From: Bathynomus jamesi | Taxonomy: Eukaryota; Arthropoda; Malacostraca; Isopoda; Cirolanidae | Direction: 5' to 3' | DNA length: 64,000 bases | NCBI GenBank assembly: GCA_023014485.1 | Contig: JAJOZX010005613.1 | Location: 218,501 to 282,500 of the forward strand | In this document: positions 44,280 through 56,369 of the stretch, piece after piece | Position numbering within the stretch: position 1 is the first letter of the stretch | Layout: every line of letters starts with the position of its first letter | Translations under genes and position numbers: made by a program | Notes under the pieces: model-generated | Told to the model about the DNA's origin: nothing | Database searches by the model: none | Seen by the model: the letters and a program-made list of their open reading frames with translations, nothing else

Positions 44280-45600
44280 GGTGAAAATAGGAGAGTTAAT
44301 CGAAGGTGAAATAGCTAAAATAGTTTTCGCAAAGCAACTAAAATGTGACGATGTGTTGTTTAAACCACACTGATACGTCATAAAGAGACCAAGCGCAATA
44401 CCAGTAAACATCAACGTGATTGGAAGAAGGTGACAACTAGCCGGGAAGACAGACTATTGAAGCTCAGTTCTTTCAGAAAAACAGAAAAAAGCTTTAGTCC
44501 GTTCTGACAAACAGAAGGCAGTGCACTGTTGTTTATGAAAATACAGTCAGAAGACTAAATAAAGACGGGCTCAAAGAATGTAACGAAAGATAGAAGCCCT
44601 GTCTGTCATAGGCTAATCCCCCCCCCCCCAAAAGAGGTTGCAGTGGATAGAAGAGCATAAAAGTAGAACCTCTGAGGCTTGGGCTAAATTGTTTTGATCT
44701 AGCGACACAACTTTGAGGTAATTAATATGAAGTCTTAACTTACAATATCATTACCTTTTTTACTGTTAAGAGTTTTCGCTGAGTTATAGTGTACCACTGT
44801 ACTATGTCCAATTTATTTTATTTTTCAGGTCCAACCTTCGTCAAAAAGAGAGTAATAACCAGTGATGTAGTCGAAACCACGGAGACCGAGACCGATACCG
44901 AGACCAGAAGAAAGGTCTCGATACCGAAACCATATGCAATTTTTGTATGTATTCAGTATTATTTAATGCCTAATTCCTGAGCTCTGAATTTCACATTCAG
45001 GAATTAAAGATTCTAAAGAGGTCACCAAGTGACAACTGCAAAATTTACTCATAATTTATTCACAAATTCATAGTTGGTGACATTTTTCAGCAGTTAACTG
45101 CCTACTTAAAACAAAATAAGTGTTCGTTGCACTTGAAGAACATCACATCAAAGTAATGTAATCGAGACTACCATAGCCTAGACCGAGACCGAGACCTAAG
45201 CACCTGAGACCGAGACCAGAACAAAAGGTCTTGAGACCAGTCTCGAGTCTTACATCACTGGTAATAACTGTATTGTTCCGACAGTCAAATACGGAGGAGA
45301 TACAGCATCATGGTATAGGAATGCATATCCTCATCAGGCGTCGAAATTTTTTCATATAAAAGCTGAATGAGCTCTCAAACCTTGATAGACATACTAGGAA
45401 AGTCCGGAAGCCCTCCATCGACAAATTACTTCCAGAAGTCGATGGAATTTCAGGCTATTTTCAAACAGGACAGTTCCCTATGCTATACAACACGTGTCAG
45501 CAAGAATTGGCTTGCAAAAGAACAAGTGCAAACTCTCTCCTCGCTTCCTCAGTCTCCAGACCTGTTTTCTATTGAACATTTATGAGAAATTATAAGAAAA
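44280..45600 (+). pseudogene. Tc1-like transposase fossil split by a hAT MITE
   Basis: Frames across the region resemble Tc1 transposase: KIGELIEGEIAKIV (44288), a HKETKRNTSKHQRDWKKV segment (44380), WIEEHKSRTSEAWAKLF (44650), GPTFVKKRV (44830), then beyond the MITE TVKYGGDTASWYRNAY (45280), DSSLCYTTRVSKNWLAKE (45470) and SLPQSPDLFSIEHL (45540). Dispersed stops and frameshifts show a long-dead copy. Between SSDTTL-type sequence and GPTFVKK lies a 103-bp stretch bordered by gag|gtaatt and tttttcag|gt, which could be a spliced intron or a small insertion. Confidence 0.6.
44860..45260. mobile_element. hAT-type MITE with perfect 8-bp target duplication
   Basis: Ends cagtgatgta and tacatcactg with identical gtaataac at 44852-44859 and 45261-45268. 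The subterminal regions are arrays of gagaccgagacc-type repeats on both sides in inverted orientation. The 401-bp element splits the Tc1 fossil. Confidence 0.9.
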
Positions 45601-45609
45601 AATAGACAG

Positions 45610-45843
45610 AAAAACTAAGTAGTCATCGCAATCTTACGTACATGAAAAATAAGAAATTGGACAGGGTCGACAGTGATATTTCCAAGCGATTTGTTGACAG
45701 CGTTTCAGAGTTAAAGAAGTTATGGAAGATGTACAAAATAGTAAAATATCATCATATTTCCAATAAAATGATGTTACAACTATTTCATAACCTTCTTGTC
45801 CCTACTTTGTGACGGTGTCTAATACCTTTGACTGAAATATATA

Positions 45844-45904
<61 letters not shown>

Positions 45905-46488
45905 CACGCACGGTTGTTTCTTCACAGTTTTGAAATGAGAGTAGGATGGGTTATCTTGATTCATGCTCATTGTTATACAGTAAACGAAAACGAATATGAG
46001 AAGTAAATTATGTCCTACTTCTTGCTATGCAAAAAAATTGTATTGTTTACAAATTGGGAGGTCATTGTGAGGAAGTGAACAAAAGCAACAGCTATAAATA
46101 CTATAAATTTTCATTAATATTTCATTTATTTTCAAAAAAAAATTTGAAAGTGGATGAAAACACTTTCTCTCCGTATCTATCTATCTATCAAATTAGTCTT
46201 TGTACATTATAAATACAGTGAGAAAGTTTTTAAATAATCACTAACTTGTAATAGGAAATTTTAGATTAGGATATACTGTATATATATATATATATATATT
46301 TTTTTTTTTCTTGTCCAAGATTTAGCTTTGGGCAAATTTCAGACGAGACTTCGGAGGTCAAAAACTCCTTTGGGGAGTTGCTCAATCTTCCCAAAGAATC
46401 ACTTGCTTGACTTCTATAAATGTTACAAAGTTTCTCACTGATGACATCAAAATAGAGAATATTACAACGGTTTCATAGTTGGGACATA
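45610..46488. other. Gene-free stretch
   Basis: Decayed Tc1 flank, then (TA)n at about 45850-45900 and 46276-46299, and a patch at about 46300-46440 that may be a SINE but lacks a recognisable promoter. Confidence 0.45.
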
Positions 46489-46696
46489 CAGGGTGTCCAT
46501 AAATCACGCATCATAGGAACATAAGCAATGTCTATTTATTTATGTCTCCATCAGGCCAAATATGCTGAGGAACATTCAAAGAAACCTGCTTTTTCGTTTA
46601 CAAACATATTTCGAGATTGGTGGGAATCATTTCGAACAAATAAATAAAACAAAATAAATGTATTTTCCTACGATGCGTGACTTTATAGACACCCTA
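46489..46696. mobile_element. Mariner-type MITE
   Basis: Left end cagggtgtccataaatcacg; right end the diverged complement cgtgactttatagacaccct. The 208-bp interior is non-coding. Confidence 0.7.
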
Positions 46697-46699
46697 TAG

Positions 46700-47219
46700 T
46701 TTTCATTATAATAATTATTTATAATATGGTGTTTTCACTCTAAATTTGGTACTTTAGGGATACTCTAACTAATATATGTATTAATTTACAAATTTATATA
46801 CATACACAGATATACAGTATGGCCTCTATATCGATAGACTCTACACTATACCTATCTCTATGCATAAAATAATGAAGTGCGGTCACTGTACTTTAGGTGC
46901 CATGAGTACAATTAGACAAATATTTAACAGAAGTACAAAAAAAAAACCAAATTCAGGATGTAGTTCGTACGAGAACAATGCAACCCATGCAGTCACGCTC
47001 TTATAGATGCTATCACGTGAGACAATGGTCTGATGTCGGGTCTTCACAGGTTTACACACGGCGCTTGACAGTTAACGAAAAATATGTTCTGTATGACCGT
47101 GCCGTGATGTAGAATTCCTTGAGTCTTCTTTTTCAGAGTATACTGACGTTTTCTGGAGTATGTTAGGCCTATTTCTCGAGTGGTTGGGAGTTTTGGGACT
47201 ATGACATTATAGTTTACTT

Positions 47220-47251
<32 letters not shown>

Positions 47252-47311
47252 TTAAACATGATGAAATTTTCAAAAGTCTTTGTATAGGCTCATATAAATA
47301 ACATCACCTGA

Positions 47312-47348
<37 letters not shown>

Positions 47349-47379
47349 AGCATCACCGCTGATAACGACCGATGATGTC
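46700..47379. other. Gene-free stretch
   Basis: Nothing recognised apart from (TA)n at 47218-47240 and 47317-47343. Confidence 0.5.
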
Positions 47380-47662
47380 AATTTTGAGGCACAGAATCAG
47401 ATAGCGATAAACAAAACAAAAAGAGTTATGGGACAGCTACTGAGAACCTTTAACGGAAGGGATGAAAATGTAATGATTCCCCTGTTGAAGACACTGATCG
47501 TACCAAAACTTGAATACTGTTCAGTCTTGACGTTCCCATACACGAAGAAGAAATTAATAAACTAGAAGAAATCCAAAGAAATTTCACAGTCAAGATTGAT
47601 GTCTGCAAAGAACTCAACGACTGGAAAAGTCTACGTAAATTAAATCTGTATTCGCTGGAAAG

Positions 47663-47699
<37 letters not shown>

Positions 47700-48062
47700 A
47701 CCACAATTTACATATGGGAAATGATCGAAATGAGGTACCAAACCTCACACTGAATCCAGTAACTATCCAAGCAACACTGGAAAATAGGAAAGGCAAAATG
47801 TGTAGTGTTCCTTATCGTTGAAGGAAAATAGCTTGGTTGTCAGGGGGCTAAGCCTTTTTTAATCAGCTTCCAAAGAACCTCAGGAACGTCACAGGGGTCA
47901 AAATTGAAATCTTCAAAAGAAGACTAGATGCCTGGCTGAAGACGGTACCAGATGAGCCGGGTGTGCCTGGCTATATGCGATGGAGATCGCAAGAGAGGAA
48001 CTCACTTTTCCATCAGGCCAGGTCTAGCTAAGGTTGAGCCAGTCACCAGCTTGACCTTTGTG

Positions 48063-48109
<47 letters not shown>

Positions 48110-48125
48110 AGATAGATAGATAGAT
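47380..48125 (+). mobile_element. CR1-like LINE 3' end with (GATA)n tail
   Basis: Translation: AQNQIAINKTKRVMGQLLRT, ENVMIPLLKTLIVPKLEYCS, INKLEEIQRNFTVKI, LNDWKSLRKLNLYSLERRE, then after (GA)n and frame changes GQKPF-like, PKNLRNVTGVKIEIFKRRLD and AWLKTVPDEPG. This is the post-polymerase domain and C-terminus of a non-LTR element. The 3' end is a (GATA)n run at 48063-48125, plausibly generated at insertion. Internal (GA)n at 47664-47699 has expanded within the coding remnant. Confidence 0.65.
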
Positions 48126-48621
48126 ATCATACTTTCCAATTAATGAACGAAAGAATTTTTCCTCTCATTCCACAAGAAATTCGTTGATACGTTAGAAAGT
48201 GGTAAGAAGTTGTAATTCGGCCCATAAAACGGATGTATAAAATGAATCATAAGACAAACCGAGGTTTTTTACTTGTAATTTTGGCGAATGCACACTTCCT
48301 ACACTGTCTTTCTTTGTACAAAATTTTCCTGTTTTTTTTTGGTATGAATAATGCTTGTTTATACTGCGCTTGTCTCGTGTATGTTTCAGTCATTACGTGA
48401 AACCAGTTATTTGACGGAATGCCTAAAAGTTTCAGGCATTTCGCGTAGTGCCTGTGGCCCTTAATCACAGGCATTGCCCATTACAAAGCTTACCTAACTT
48501 TCACGAAGTAATCAAGGGTTACAGGCATGACGTGAAAGGTCTGAAACCATCGGTTTCACACTCTGACTAACACACATATATATATATATATATAGGCCCC
48601 CTATATATATATATATATATA

Positions 48622-48845
48622 TAACAGCCAAGATTAATGGCTCCAAAGAACTCAACTACTGGGAAAGACTACGTAAATTAAGCTGTATTTGCTGGAAAGA
48701 AGAAGAGAGGGATATACCATAATTTACATATGCAAAATGATCGAAAAACTGGTACCTAACCTCAAACTAAATCTAATTAACATCCAAACAACAGTGGAAA
48801 ATAGGAAAGGCAGAACGTGGAGTATTTCCAAACTAAACTAAACTA
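48622..48845 (+). mobile_element. CR1-like LINE fragment
   Basis: Contains the GSKELNYWERLRKL segment and following sequence found in full at 57830 and 47590. It is bordered upstream by (TA)n and ends in (TG)n. Confidence 0.5.
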
Positions 48846-48883
48846 AACAGGTGTGTGTGTGTGTGTATATATATATTATGCTG

Positions 48884-49026
48884 CAAATCCACAAGGAAAA
48901 AGAAAAGCGAGATGTAGCTCTAAATACACGAAAGGCTTTGGAATCGTTTTTCTTTTTCTTCTTTTTCTTTTTCCTTGTGGGTTTGCAGCATTCATTCATT
49001 TCACGTGTTTAATTGTGAAATTCATC

Positions 49027-49060
<34 letters not shown>

Positions 49061-49073
49061 GATGAATTTCACA
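48884..49073. repeat. Foldback family copy with a damaged hammerhead motif
   Basis: atgctgcaaatccacaagga at the left is inverted at 48970-48995 (tccttgtgggtttgcagcat). Inside, gatgtagctctaaatacacg and aaaggctttggaatcg match the 3' two thirds of the ribozyme at 56875, but the CTGA core is replaced. The trailing tgtgaaattcatcccatata is inverted again at 49060-49073 across (TA)n. Confidence 0.6.
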
Positions 49074-49093
49074 ATTATATATATATATATATA

Positions 49094-50000
49094 CAGGGCG
49101 TCCCAAAAAAATGCATACACACTTTAACAGCTGATAGCTCAATTGATGTTTCTTTCTTTCCAAGTTAAACCCATTAGAATTAATAATGGCAGTCAGACTA
49201 AGCTTTGAACAAAGGAAATTCATTCTAAAATGCTACTGGAAGTGTGAAAACGCAGTTGAAGTGCAAAGACAGTTTAGGAGGGAGTTTCAACACAGATCCA
49301 CCAACGCGACTACCATCACTCGAATTAGAGATAAGTTTCAAGCCGATGGAACTGTTCAGAATGTCCACAAGAAGCGTTCCGGAAGACCACGGACATCGAC
49401 AAGCCCCACAAAGCAAGAAAGAGTACTGGAAACGTATCACCAAAGTCAAGAAAATCTGTGCGGCAAGCGAGTCGTGAGGTAGGAATTTCAGAATCGTCTG
49501 TCCAACGCATTTTGAAGCGCTGTCAATGGAAAAGTTACATTCCAAGATTAGTCCATGCTATTAATGAAGATGATGATGATCCGGACCGAAGAGTGGAGTA
49601 TTGCGAGTGGTACTTGGCACGATGTGGATGTGGATTGGACGAAGGGTTTCGTAGAATACCCTCCGCGTTCACCAGACCTCACACCACTAGACTTTTTTTT
49701 ATGGGGATACTTAAAAGACAAAGTCTACGCTATAAAACCTGCAACAGTCGCTGAATTGAGAGCAGCCATTGAACGAGAATGCACACAAATACCAAACGAA
49801 ATGTTTCGTGATGTTTGCGATTCCATTGCTTCGCGTTATCAGCAGTGCTGGACCAGAACGGACGTCAGTTTGAAAACAGGCGTTGACAAAACAATTAAAT
49901 AATGTCTGTAGATTCTATACATTTTGAAAATGAAATGTATTTTAATAAACACTGCCTTTATAATTATTTAAAGTGTGTATACATTTTTTGGGACGCCCTG
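49094..50000 (+). mobile_element. Mariner with internal deletion of the catalytic core
   Basis: Ends cagggcgtcccaaaaaaatg and its complement, (TA)n on both sides. The transposase starts MAVRLSFEQRKFILKCYWKC (49186), with [20 protein letters not shown], then a one-base shift at about 49445 into [20 protein letters not shown] and [18 protein letters not shown]. There it jumps to [20 protein letters not shown] (49650) and ends DVSLKTGVDKTIK. About 100 residues holding the first two catalytic Asp are deleted, while the DNA-binding half and C-terminus survive. Confidence 0.8.
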
Positions 50001-50007
50001 TATATAT

Positions 50008-50042
<35 letters not shown>

Positions 50043-50351
50043 TACAATCTTCATTCACAAAAGAATACATTACAGACGGTATAATACGGTGTTGAACAGT
50101 TGAAGAGAGCGTCACATACAAAGATTCACGGAATATTATCATTTGTATTTGATTTTGTATTTTGTGGCAAGTAATGGTGTCAAAATACTCGTATCAGAAT
50201 ATGTTGTTCGAAAACGTAAGAGTTTATCTGACCTTGTGTCTTACTTTGTCCCGTTGTGTATTATATGTGCCCACTTATTTTTAATTATGTACACGGAATC
50301 TTTTATTATAACCATCGTTGTATATTAAAGTACAAACAATAAAAGGTTGGG
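50001..50351. other. Short gene-free stretch
   Basis: (TA)n to 50041, then unrecognised AT-rich DNA. Confidence 0.5.
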
Positions 50352-50582
50352 TACTTTTCCGTTATACCCCGCAATTTCTTTTTTCTTGGTTAGGTCAACT
50401 ATATGCCCTTGACAATTGGTTAGGTTAAGTCGTGATATTTTCGTTAAAATATTCGTTAGTATTTCGTTAAAATATTCGTTAGTTTTAACGAACATATCAC
50501 GACTTAACCTAACCAATTATCAAGGGCGTACAGTTGACCTAACCGGGAAAGAAGAAATTGCGAGGGTATAATTGAAAAGTTA
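50352..50582. repeat. 230-bp foldback sharing its core with 27379-27581
   Basis: Arms of about 90 bp: left acttttccgttataccccgc ... ggttaggtcaactatatgcc ... aattggttaggttaagtcgt; right its complement. The centre is a small tandem of aaaatattcgttagt. The inner block (ccctaa-like acctaaccaattatcaaggg with cgtac) matches that of the foldback at 27 kb, but the outer arms differ. Confidence 0.75.
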
Positions 50583-50599
50583 AAATATAATATACGAAA

Positions 50600-51123
50600 A
50601 AAAAACTCAAAATTCCTCATTCACGACTGACATATTTAAATGAATGAATGAATAATGAGTAATTCTTTATTTATAAGATAAATACAACTTTACAACTCTG
50701 TTGTTACAATAACAACTTTAACATAACATAAATAAATGTAAAATTTTACTATTCATTTTAGTTAATTTGGACCTTAAAAGCTTAACTCGGCTTTACTGGG
50801 CTCTTAATTGAAGCTAAAGCATTGCTATCATCGTAATATAGATTCATGTAAACTTTAAATTAAAGAAATAGGAAACTAAACCCTCCCCCGATACCGCACT
50901 TAATTCGAATGCAAAGCTTCCTGTACAACTTATAGTTTTTGTGACGGTTATATTCGGGCAACGTCAATATTCGTCAAATTCAAGGAAAATACAATTGGCC
51001 CCCAAATTGCATGTTTCTAATCCGTAGATTTATCGTAGACATAACGCATACTTATTGCGAGTCAGGTCAAATATTTCTTAACTGAAGTAAATCTTTTCAA
51101 AATAAATAAAATTATTACCATAT
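50600..51123. other. Gene-free stretch
   Basis: Nothing recognised. Confidence 0.5.
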
Positions 51124-51295
51124 TATATATATATATATATATGGACCATTCTGAGTTCTATCCCATATATATACACAGTATATATATATATGAAAAAGAA
51201 AAAAAATAGTGTTTGTCATTTACCATTACTTATTGGGACTATAGTGAATTTAATTTTCCCAGAAGAGTTCCTTGTTCCATGCACGGTCTGTGTGT

Positions 51296-51366
<71 letters not shown>

Positions 51367-51417
51367 GTACGTACACACACACATTATATATATATATATA
51401 TATATATATATACGTAC

Positions 51418-51485
<68 letters not shown>
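51124..51485. repeat. Compound (TA)n block
   Basis: (TA)n at 51124-51142, 51298-51366, 51387-51410 and 51421-51485, separated by tacgtacgta and (CA)n. All reading frames here are repeat translations. Confidence 0.95.
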
Positions 51486-51488
<3 letters not shown>

Positions 51489-51489
51489 G

Positions 51490-51881
51490 ACAACGGAAAT
51501 TAAAATAACTAAGTCGTATTTTGGTATATTTATATGCAAATTGCATTTGCAATGTCAGTAAATTTTGCTTTAAAAGTAGTAATTTATTATTTTAAATAAT
51601 TCTTCGTACGTATTATGCAATAAGAATGGCTTAATAAATTATAAACGCTAATAAATGATATCATTCTACTTGAATTTACTATAATGTTTAGCATTTTTTT
51701 TTAGCTTTATTCCATCTCGTTTAATTATATAGCGTTAGTTTTTTTTTTTAAGTTTTTAACTAAAATTTGGTGAAGATAAATTTTTTATCCAATTATTTAT
51801 GATACATTTACGGAAATATGCGTTCAGTTACCGTAGAATTATTTCATAATAAATTGTCAAATACTTTACTGTATATAAAAA

Positions 51882-51924
<43 letters not shown>

Positions 51925-52407
51925 TAACTTAACCGTTAACTATATTTGTTAACATTATAAATTGTTAAAAAGATTGTTAAACTTTCCGTAAAAATAAGGG
52001 CATTGGACTAAACACCGTCAACTGATTGTTAACCAAAATAGTTAACATGCGTAATTAACATGTATAGTTAACACGTATAGCTAAAATGTATGATTAACAG
52101 CATACAGAAACGTGCATGACAATACTCGCTAACGTTCTTAAACGCATGCACGCATCTATTATAACTAAACTATAAATTTCTATAGCTAATAGCGTATGAC
52201 GTCTTCTTTCATTCAAAATTCTAATTTAAGTATTAAAATTTCTACTTTAAACAAGTTTTGTTTGACCGTTCCATCGAACGTCTCAAAAACTCAATAAAAT
52301 ATGTCCTTCATCAAGGATAAAATCACGCAAAACCTTTTCACACATTTCGTGTAAATTTGTATGTATGTAATCACGGAAGAGATGTTAAAAATTCGCCTAA
52401 TGAAACA
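51490..52407. other. Gene-free AT-rich stretch
   Basis: (ATT)n at about 51881-51920, then a region rich in gttaac-type motifs (51920-52110). No gene. Confidence 0.5.
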
Positions 52408-52467
<60 letters not shown>

Positions 52468-52530
52468 CAGACAGACAGACAAAGAGACAGAGACAGATAT
52501 AGACAGACAGACAAACAGAGAGAGAGAGTT
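52408..52530. repeat. Polypurine (GA)n/(GACA)n block, copy 1
   Basis: (GA)n followed by gacagacagacagac, aaagagacagagac and agatatagacagacag. The last 70 bp recur almost unchanged at 53193-53263. Confidence 0.9.
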
Positions 52531-52539
52531 ACAAGGAAA

Positions 52540-53160
52540 AGAAGTACCTCAAAAGGCCTTGCGGCCCATACCGAGGAGGTACCAATGGCAACGGGTGCCA
52601 AGGAAAATTTTCTACACACTCAAATAGTGTGCAAGATTTGGTCTAACTTTTTCTTGAACTGATCCACCGAGGAACTGTTCCTGTTATTAAAAGTTTATTT
52701 TTCTTTCAACTATCCTAGCAGTAGTAGAAAACTGGATAGAAAAGTAGAAGGCTCTCTCCCACCCTCCCTGCCAGAGGCAGGTACGGAAAAAGGTTGAAGA
52801 AAATACCTTGACCCTGGAAAAGTAGCCAAGGAAATTTTACAGGAAAGTGGAGAATATATAAATAGCTCTATATTTACCTTGCTCACAGAGACACCGTGCA
52901 AGCGAACTCCTGCAGAGTTTTCTTATGTTTTAATCTTAAACTATCAACGTGTTAAAGTAATTCCCACATATACTAGTCCTAAATCGTTTCAAATCCAACT
53001 TCTAACCATTGTTGCGAGTTGGGTTATCATTTGAACTAAACATGCTTCTAAAATCGACATCTTTGAACCCGCGTCACGTAAGCGTCGATTGTAGCCCATA
53101 TGCCTAACGAAAGGGATTAACTTTGTGGCATTTTTCGCCAGTTTCCAATCCACCTACCTA
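52540..53160. other. Unrecognised stretch between polypurine blocks
   Basis: It includes cctcaaaaggccttgcggcc at about 52548 and a GC-richer run to 52830 that may be a retroelement 3' region, but no motif decides it. Confidence 0.35.
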
Positions 53161-53246
53161 CGAGAGAGAGAGAGACAGAGAAAGACAGATAGAGAGACAG
53201 ACAGACAGACAAAGAGACAGAGACAGATATAGACAGACAGACAAAC

Positions 53247-53281
<35 letters not shown>

Positions 53282-53545
53282 CAGAGAAAGACAGACAGAC
53301 AGACAAAGAGACAGAGAAAGACAGACAGAGAGACAGACAGACAGACAGACAAAGAGACAGAGACAGAGACAGATATAGACAGACAGACAAACAGAGAGAC
53401 AGAGAGACAGAGACAGAGACAGAGAGACAGAGAAAGACAGAGAGAGAGAGAGACAGACAGACAAAGAGACAGAGACAGAGACAGATATAGACAGACAGAC
53501 AGAGACAGATATAGAGAGACAGACAAACAGAGAGAGAGAGAATAA
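53161..53545. repeat. Polypurine (GACA)n block, copy 2
   Basis: About 385 bp of pure purine/CA-type repeat with a higher-order unit (agacagacagacaaagagac, agagacagatatagacagac, aaacagagagagag) repeated about five times with variable phase. The long SLSVCLS-type and RQTDRQ-type frames across it are repeat translations. Confidence 0.9.
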
Positions 53546-53779
53546 TTAATGGAAGACAGAGCGCTAAATAATGATAAGTAAAGCATCTCTGAGCGTCCAA
53601 TTTATGATTATTAATTTTGATCTATAAGTTCGAGAATGCAAACTGACCCTCACAAATATTTACACTGAAAGATGGAATGAATTGATAAAGGAATTCACGA
53701 AGGGACAAAATATAAACAAAATCTAATTAATGTGTATACACAAATTTCACACAACCGAATATCGTATGTTCGTCCTTCG

Positions 53780-53780
53780 C

Positions 53781-53835
<55 letters not shown>

Positions 53836-53875
53836 TATATATATAATAAAATATATATATATATATATATATATC
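53780..53875. repeat. (TG)n/(TA)n microsatellite
   Basis: Short (TG)n followed by interrupted (TA)n. Confidence 0.9.
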
Positions 53876-53924
53876 ATGCATGAACACGCGTAATTTTGAT
53901 TTTGCATAATGTATAAATGTTCCC

Positions 53925-53995
53925 ACCAGGATTCGAACCCAGCACCACTCGAGTAGAAGACGAAATTCGAAAGAAATAGCGTCATTACTTCGAGT
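53925..53995 (-). mobile_element. tRNA-derived SINE (family T4)
   Basis: Minus strand: A-box-like region near 53985 and B box gctgggttcgaatcctgg, ending tgggaac. Preceded on the minus side by the gcacccctct-like segment. The same B-box context recurs at 54720 and 55040. Confidence 0.5.
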
Positions 53996-54089
53996 GCAGG
54001 GGGGTTAGTACACACCCCTGAACATGAGAAAGTTGCGAGCTTTTTCGGGTGTTGAAATATATGCTAAGTTGTACTAACTTCAAGTTTGT

Positions 54090-54160
54090 CGTAGCGTAAT
54101 AGTAAGCACTTTCGCTTTCAAATCAAGCAGTGTTGGGTTCAAATCCAAGTGGTGGCATAT
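54090..54160 (+). mobile_element. tRNA-derived SINE (family T4)
   Basis: gtcgtagcgtaatagtaagc (A box) and gttgggttcaaatccaag (B box) at tRNA spacing. Confidence 0.5.
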
Positions 54161-54299
54161 ATATATATATATACTTTCTATAAATCGGCCCAAATGCATT
54201 TAATTACCGACCTGTTTATGTCAGCAATATTTATTCACCTCTTACCTCACCTTTTTATCAATACCTTTTAAAGGTTTAAAAGTTTTTTTACAAAACTAA

Positions 54300-54302
54300 T
54301 TT

Positions 54303-54349
<47 letters not shown>

Positions 54350-54350
54350 T
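54300..54350. repeat. (TA)n microsatellite
   Basis: A perfect TA run at 54305-54346. Confidence 0.9.
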
Positions 54351-54585
54351 ATTGAAAAAGTCTCTGCATTACTTGTGCCTTCTATATAAGTAACCTTTAA
54401 TCTATGTAAGATAAAAGGTGAACTGTAGATATTTAGAATTTTTAATTATAAGCACAGGTGTGGCCAGGTATTTGAGCCTTCTCAGCGAATAATTATTGAA
54501 GTTATAAAAATAACTATATAGGCATTTAAGTGTTTTAATCTTACATTTTTGTTATCTCAACATGTATGTATAATAGATAAGTGTG

Positions 54586-54586
<1 letters not shown>

Positions 54587-54649
<63 letters not shown>

Positions 54650-54700
54650 CAAATCCACAAGAAAACAGGAATATACGTATATATATATATAATATATATA
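54587..54700. repeat. (TA)n with a fragment of the hammerhead foldback family
   Basis: Between two TA runs lies gatgcaaatccacaagaaaa, the outer end of the family at 56698. Confidence 0.5.
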
Positions 54701-54719
54701 GTATGTATTTGAGACAAAA

Positions 54720-54800
54720 TTGCCCCCACCAGGATTTGAACCCAGGACCGCTTGAGTAGGAGTTGGAAGCGCTGCCACCAAACTACAACGGGATAAAGAT
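54720..54800 (-). mobile_element. tRNA-derived SINE (family T4)
   Basis: Minus strand: A box gttgtagtttggtggcagc, then gcttccaactcctactcaag and B box cctgggttcaaatcctggtg. Spacing fits a tRNA with a somewhat long variable region. Confidence 0.6.
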
Positions 54801-55022
54801 TCATGTGACATGCCATAATAATTGAAAGGCAAAATGAAAAGGTTTGCTGCATGCCATGTCCCTCATATATTTAAACAACCTAGGAAACGCATAACGCTTT
54901 CGCGTTCAGAGGCGTTTTTACGTGTTAACCCCCCCAATGGCAGCATTTAATTCAAATCAATTTGATTTAACATTTGAACCGTATACAGTACACGAATATA
55001 AAATGCATGAACACGAGTGGTT

Positions 55023-55078
55023 TTTGTATGACCAACTCAATAGTTCTCGGGTTCGAATCCTGGTGGGGGCAATTTTTT
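55023..55078 (+). mobile_element. tRNA-derived SINE fragment (family T4)
   Basis: Only the B-box half, ctcgggttcgaatcctggtg, with the same gggggcaattttttt continuation seen at 54720. Confidence 0.45.
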
Positions 55079-55079
55079 T

Positions 55080-55701
55080 CGTACAAAAATCATGAGTGCT
55101 CATGCGTATTACCTCATATATATGTTAGTTGGTTTGATTTCCATATAAAAACTTAATTATAACTGTAAAAAAGCTATTAGGTCCAGTTCATAAGTGTAAG
55201 GTTGATGGATGAACAGATATTCTAAACACTAAAGTGAAGGATTGGTACCAAATCAGTTATATGGTTACCATAACTAAGCACCTAACTTCCGTTATGTTAT
55301 TGCACCAAAACACGAGGTCTCCATACGTCAAAAAGAGGAGTCTATGGGTAAGGGAAATGGATCCTTACGCATAACGAGCGTAAAGTATAAAATCACTCGT
55401 ACATCGTTCAGTAAAGGCGTATTTATCAATATTTGGATATTTTAATTTTAAACTTTTTGGATTTGTTATATAAAGTCGGGAATTCTTTATTTTAGTTTCG
55501 ATTAAAAAAAATATAAAGTGATTTAGTGATAAATTCATTCACGACTTTGAATCACTGCAATATACTAATCGTGATTTAGCTCTAATCAATAATATAAATT
55601 TATACATATAATAAAAAATATATCTATATAGGAAGTACACACACACACACGCATTTTCAATATACAAACACGGACGCAACGCACATAAAACTGAAACAGT
55701 G

Positions 55702-55759
<58 letters not shown>

Positions 55760-55840
55760 CACACACACACACTGTTCATATACTATATATATATATATGT
55801 AGTATATGAACGTGCACGCACACAGACATGCACACAGACA

Positions 55841-55880
<40 letters not shown>

Positions 55881-56188
55881 GATTTCAGATCATCATTGTT
55901 GCAAATTGTTGTTAAGGTTTTCATCGTTCATTGCAATTATTTGATGTTTCTCATGTTAAATTCTCTTTTTTAACATTCTCCCCTTCGAAATACAACTTGT
56001 TCATGCGAATTTGTATGATATCTTTCTTACGCTTTTATCTGTTCGTAATTATTTGAGAATTATGACCCCTTTGAATGGGGGAAAAATATATATTATTTTA
56101 ACGTAAAATATATAATATAAGCTGTTAATTTAGGACATAAATATCGTATTTATCTTTTGAACGAACGCTTTTTCTTATATTTTTTTAG

Positions 56189-56241
<53 letters not shown>

Positions 56242-56305
56242 TGGAATTGAAATTTAGTGATTTAGGGGTAAAATCTGCAATATATTCATATATATATATA
56301 TATAT

Positions 56306-56341
<36 letters not shown>

Positions 56342-56369
56342 CATACCTTTCTTTTTTTAACCTTCCAGG
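55080..56369. other. Gene-free stretch dominated by microsatellites
   Basis: (CA)n and (TA)n alternate at 55636-55880; (TA)n at 56192-56238 and 56288-56340. A small inverted repeat around tgttcatatac/gtatatgaacg lies at 55772-55812. No gene. Confidence 0.6.

Noticed and set aside
51190..51561. Long open frames of IYIYIY, SLSLSL, CVCVCV or HTHTHT type on both strands here and at 14.2, 15.8, 17.4, 25.5, 52.4 and 53.1 kb
   Set aside because: They are translations of (TA)n, (GA)n, (CA)n and (GACA)n microsatellites, with no start context or family motif.
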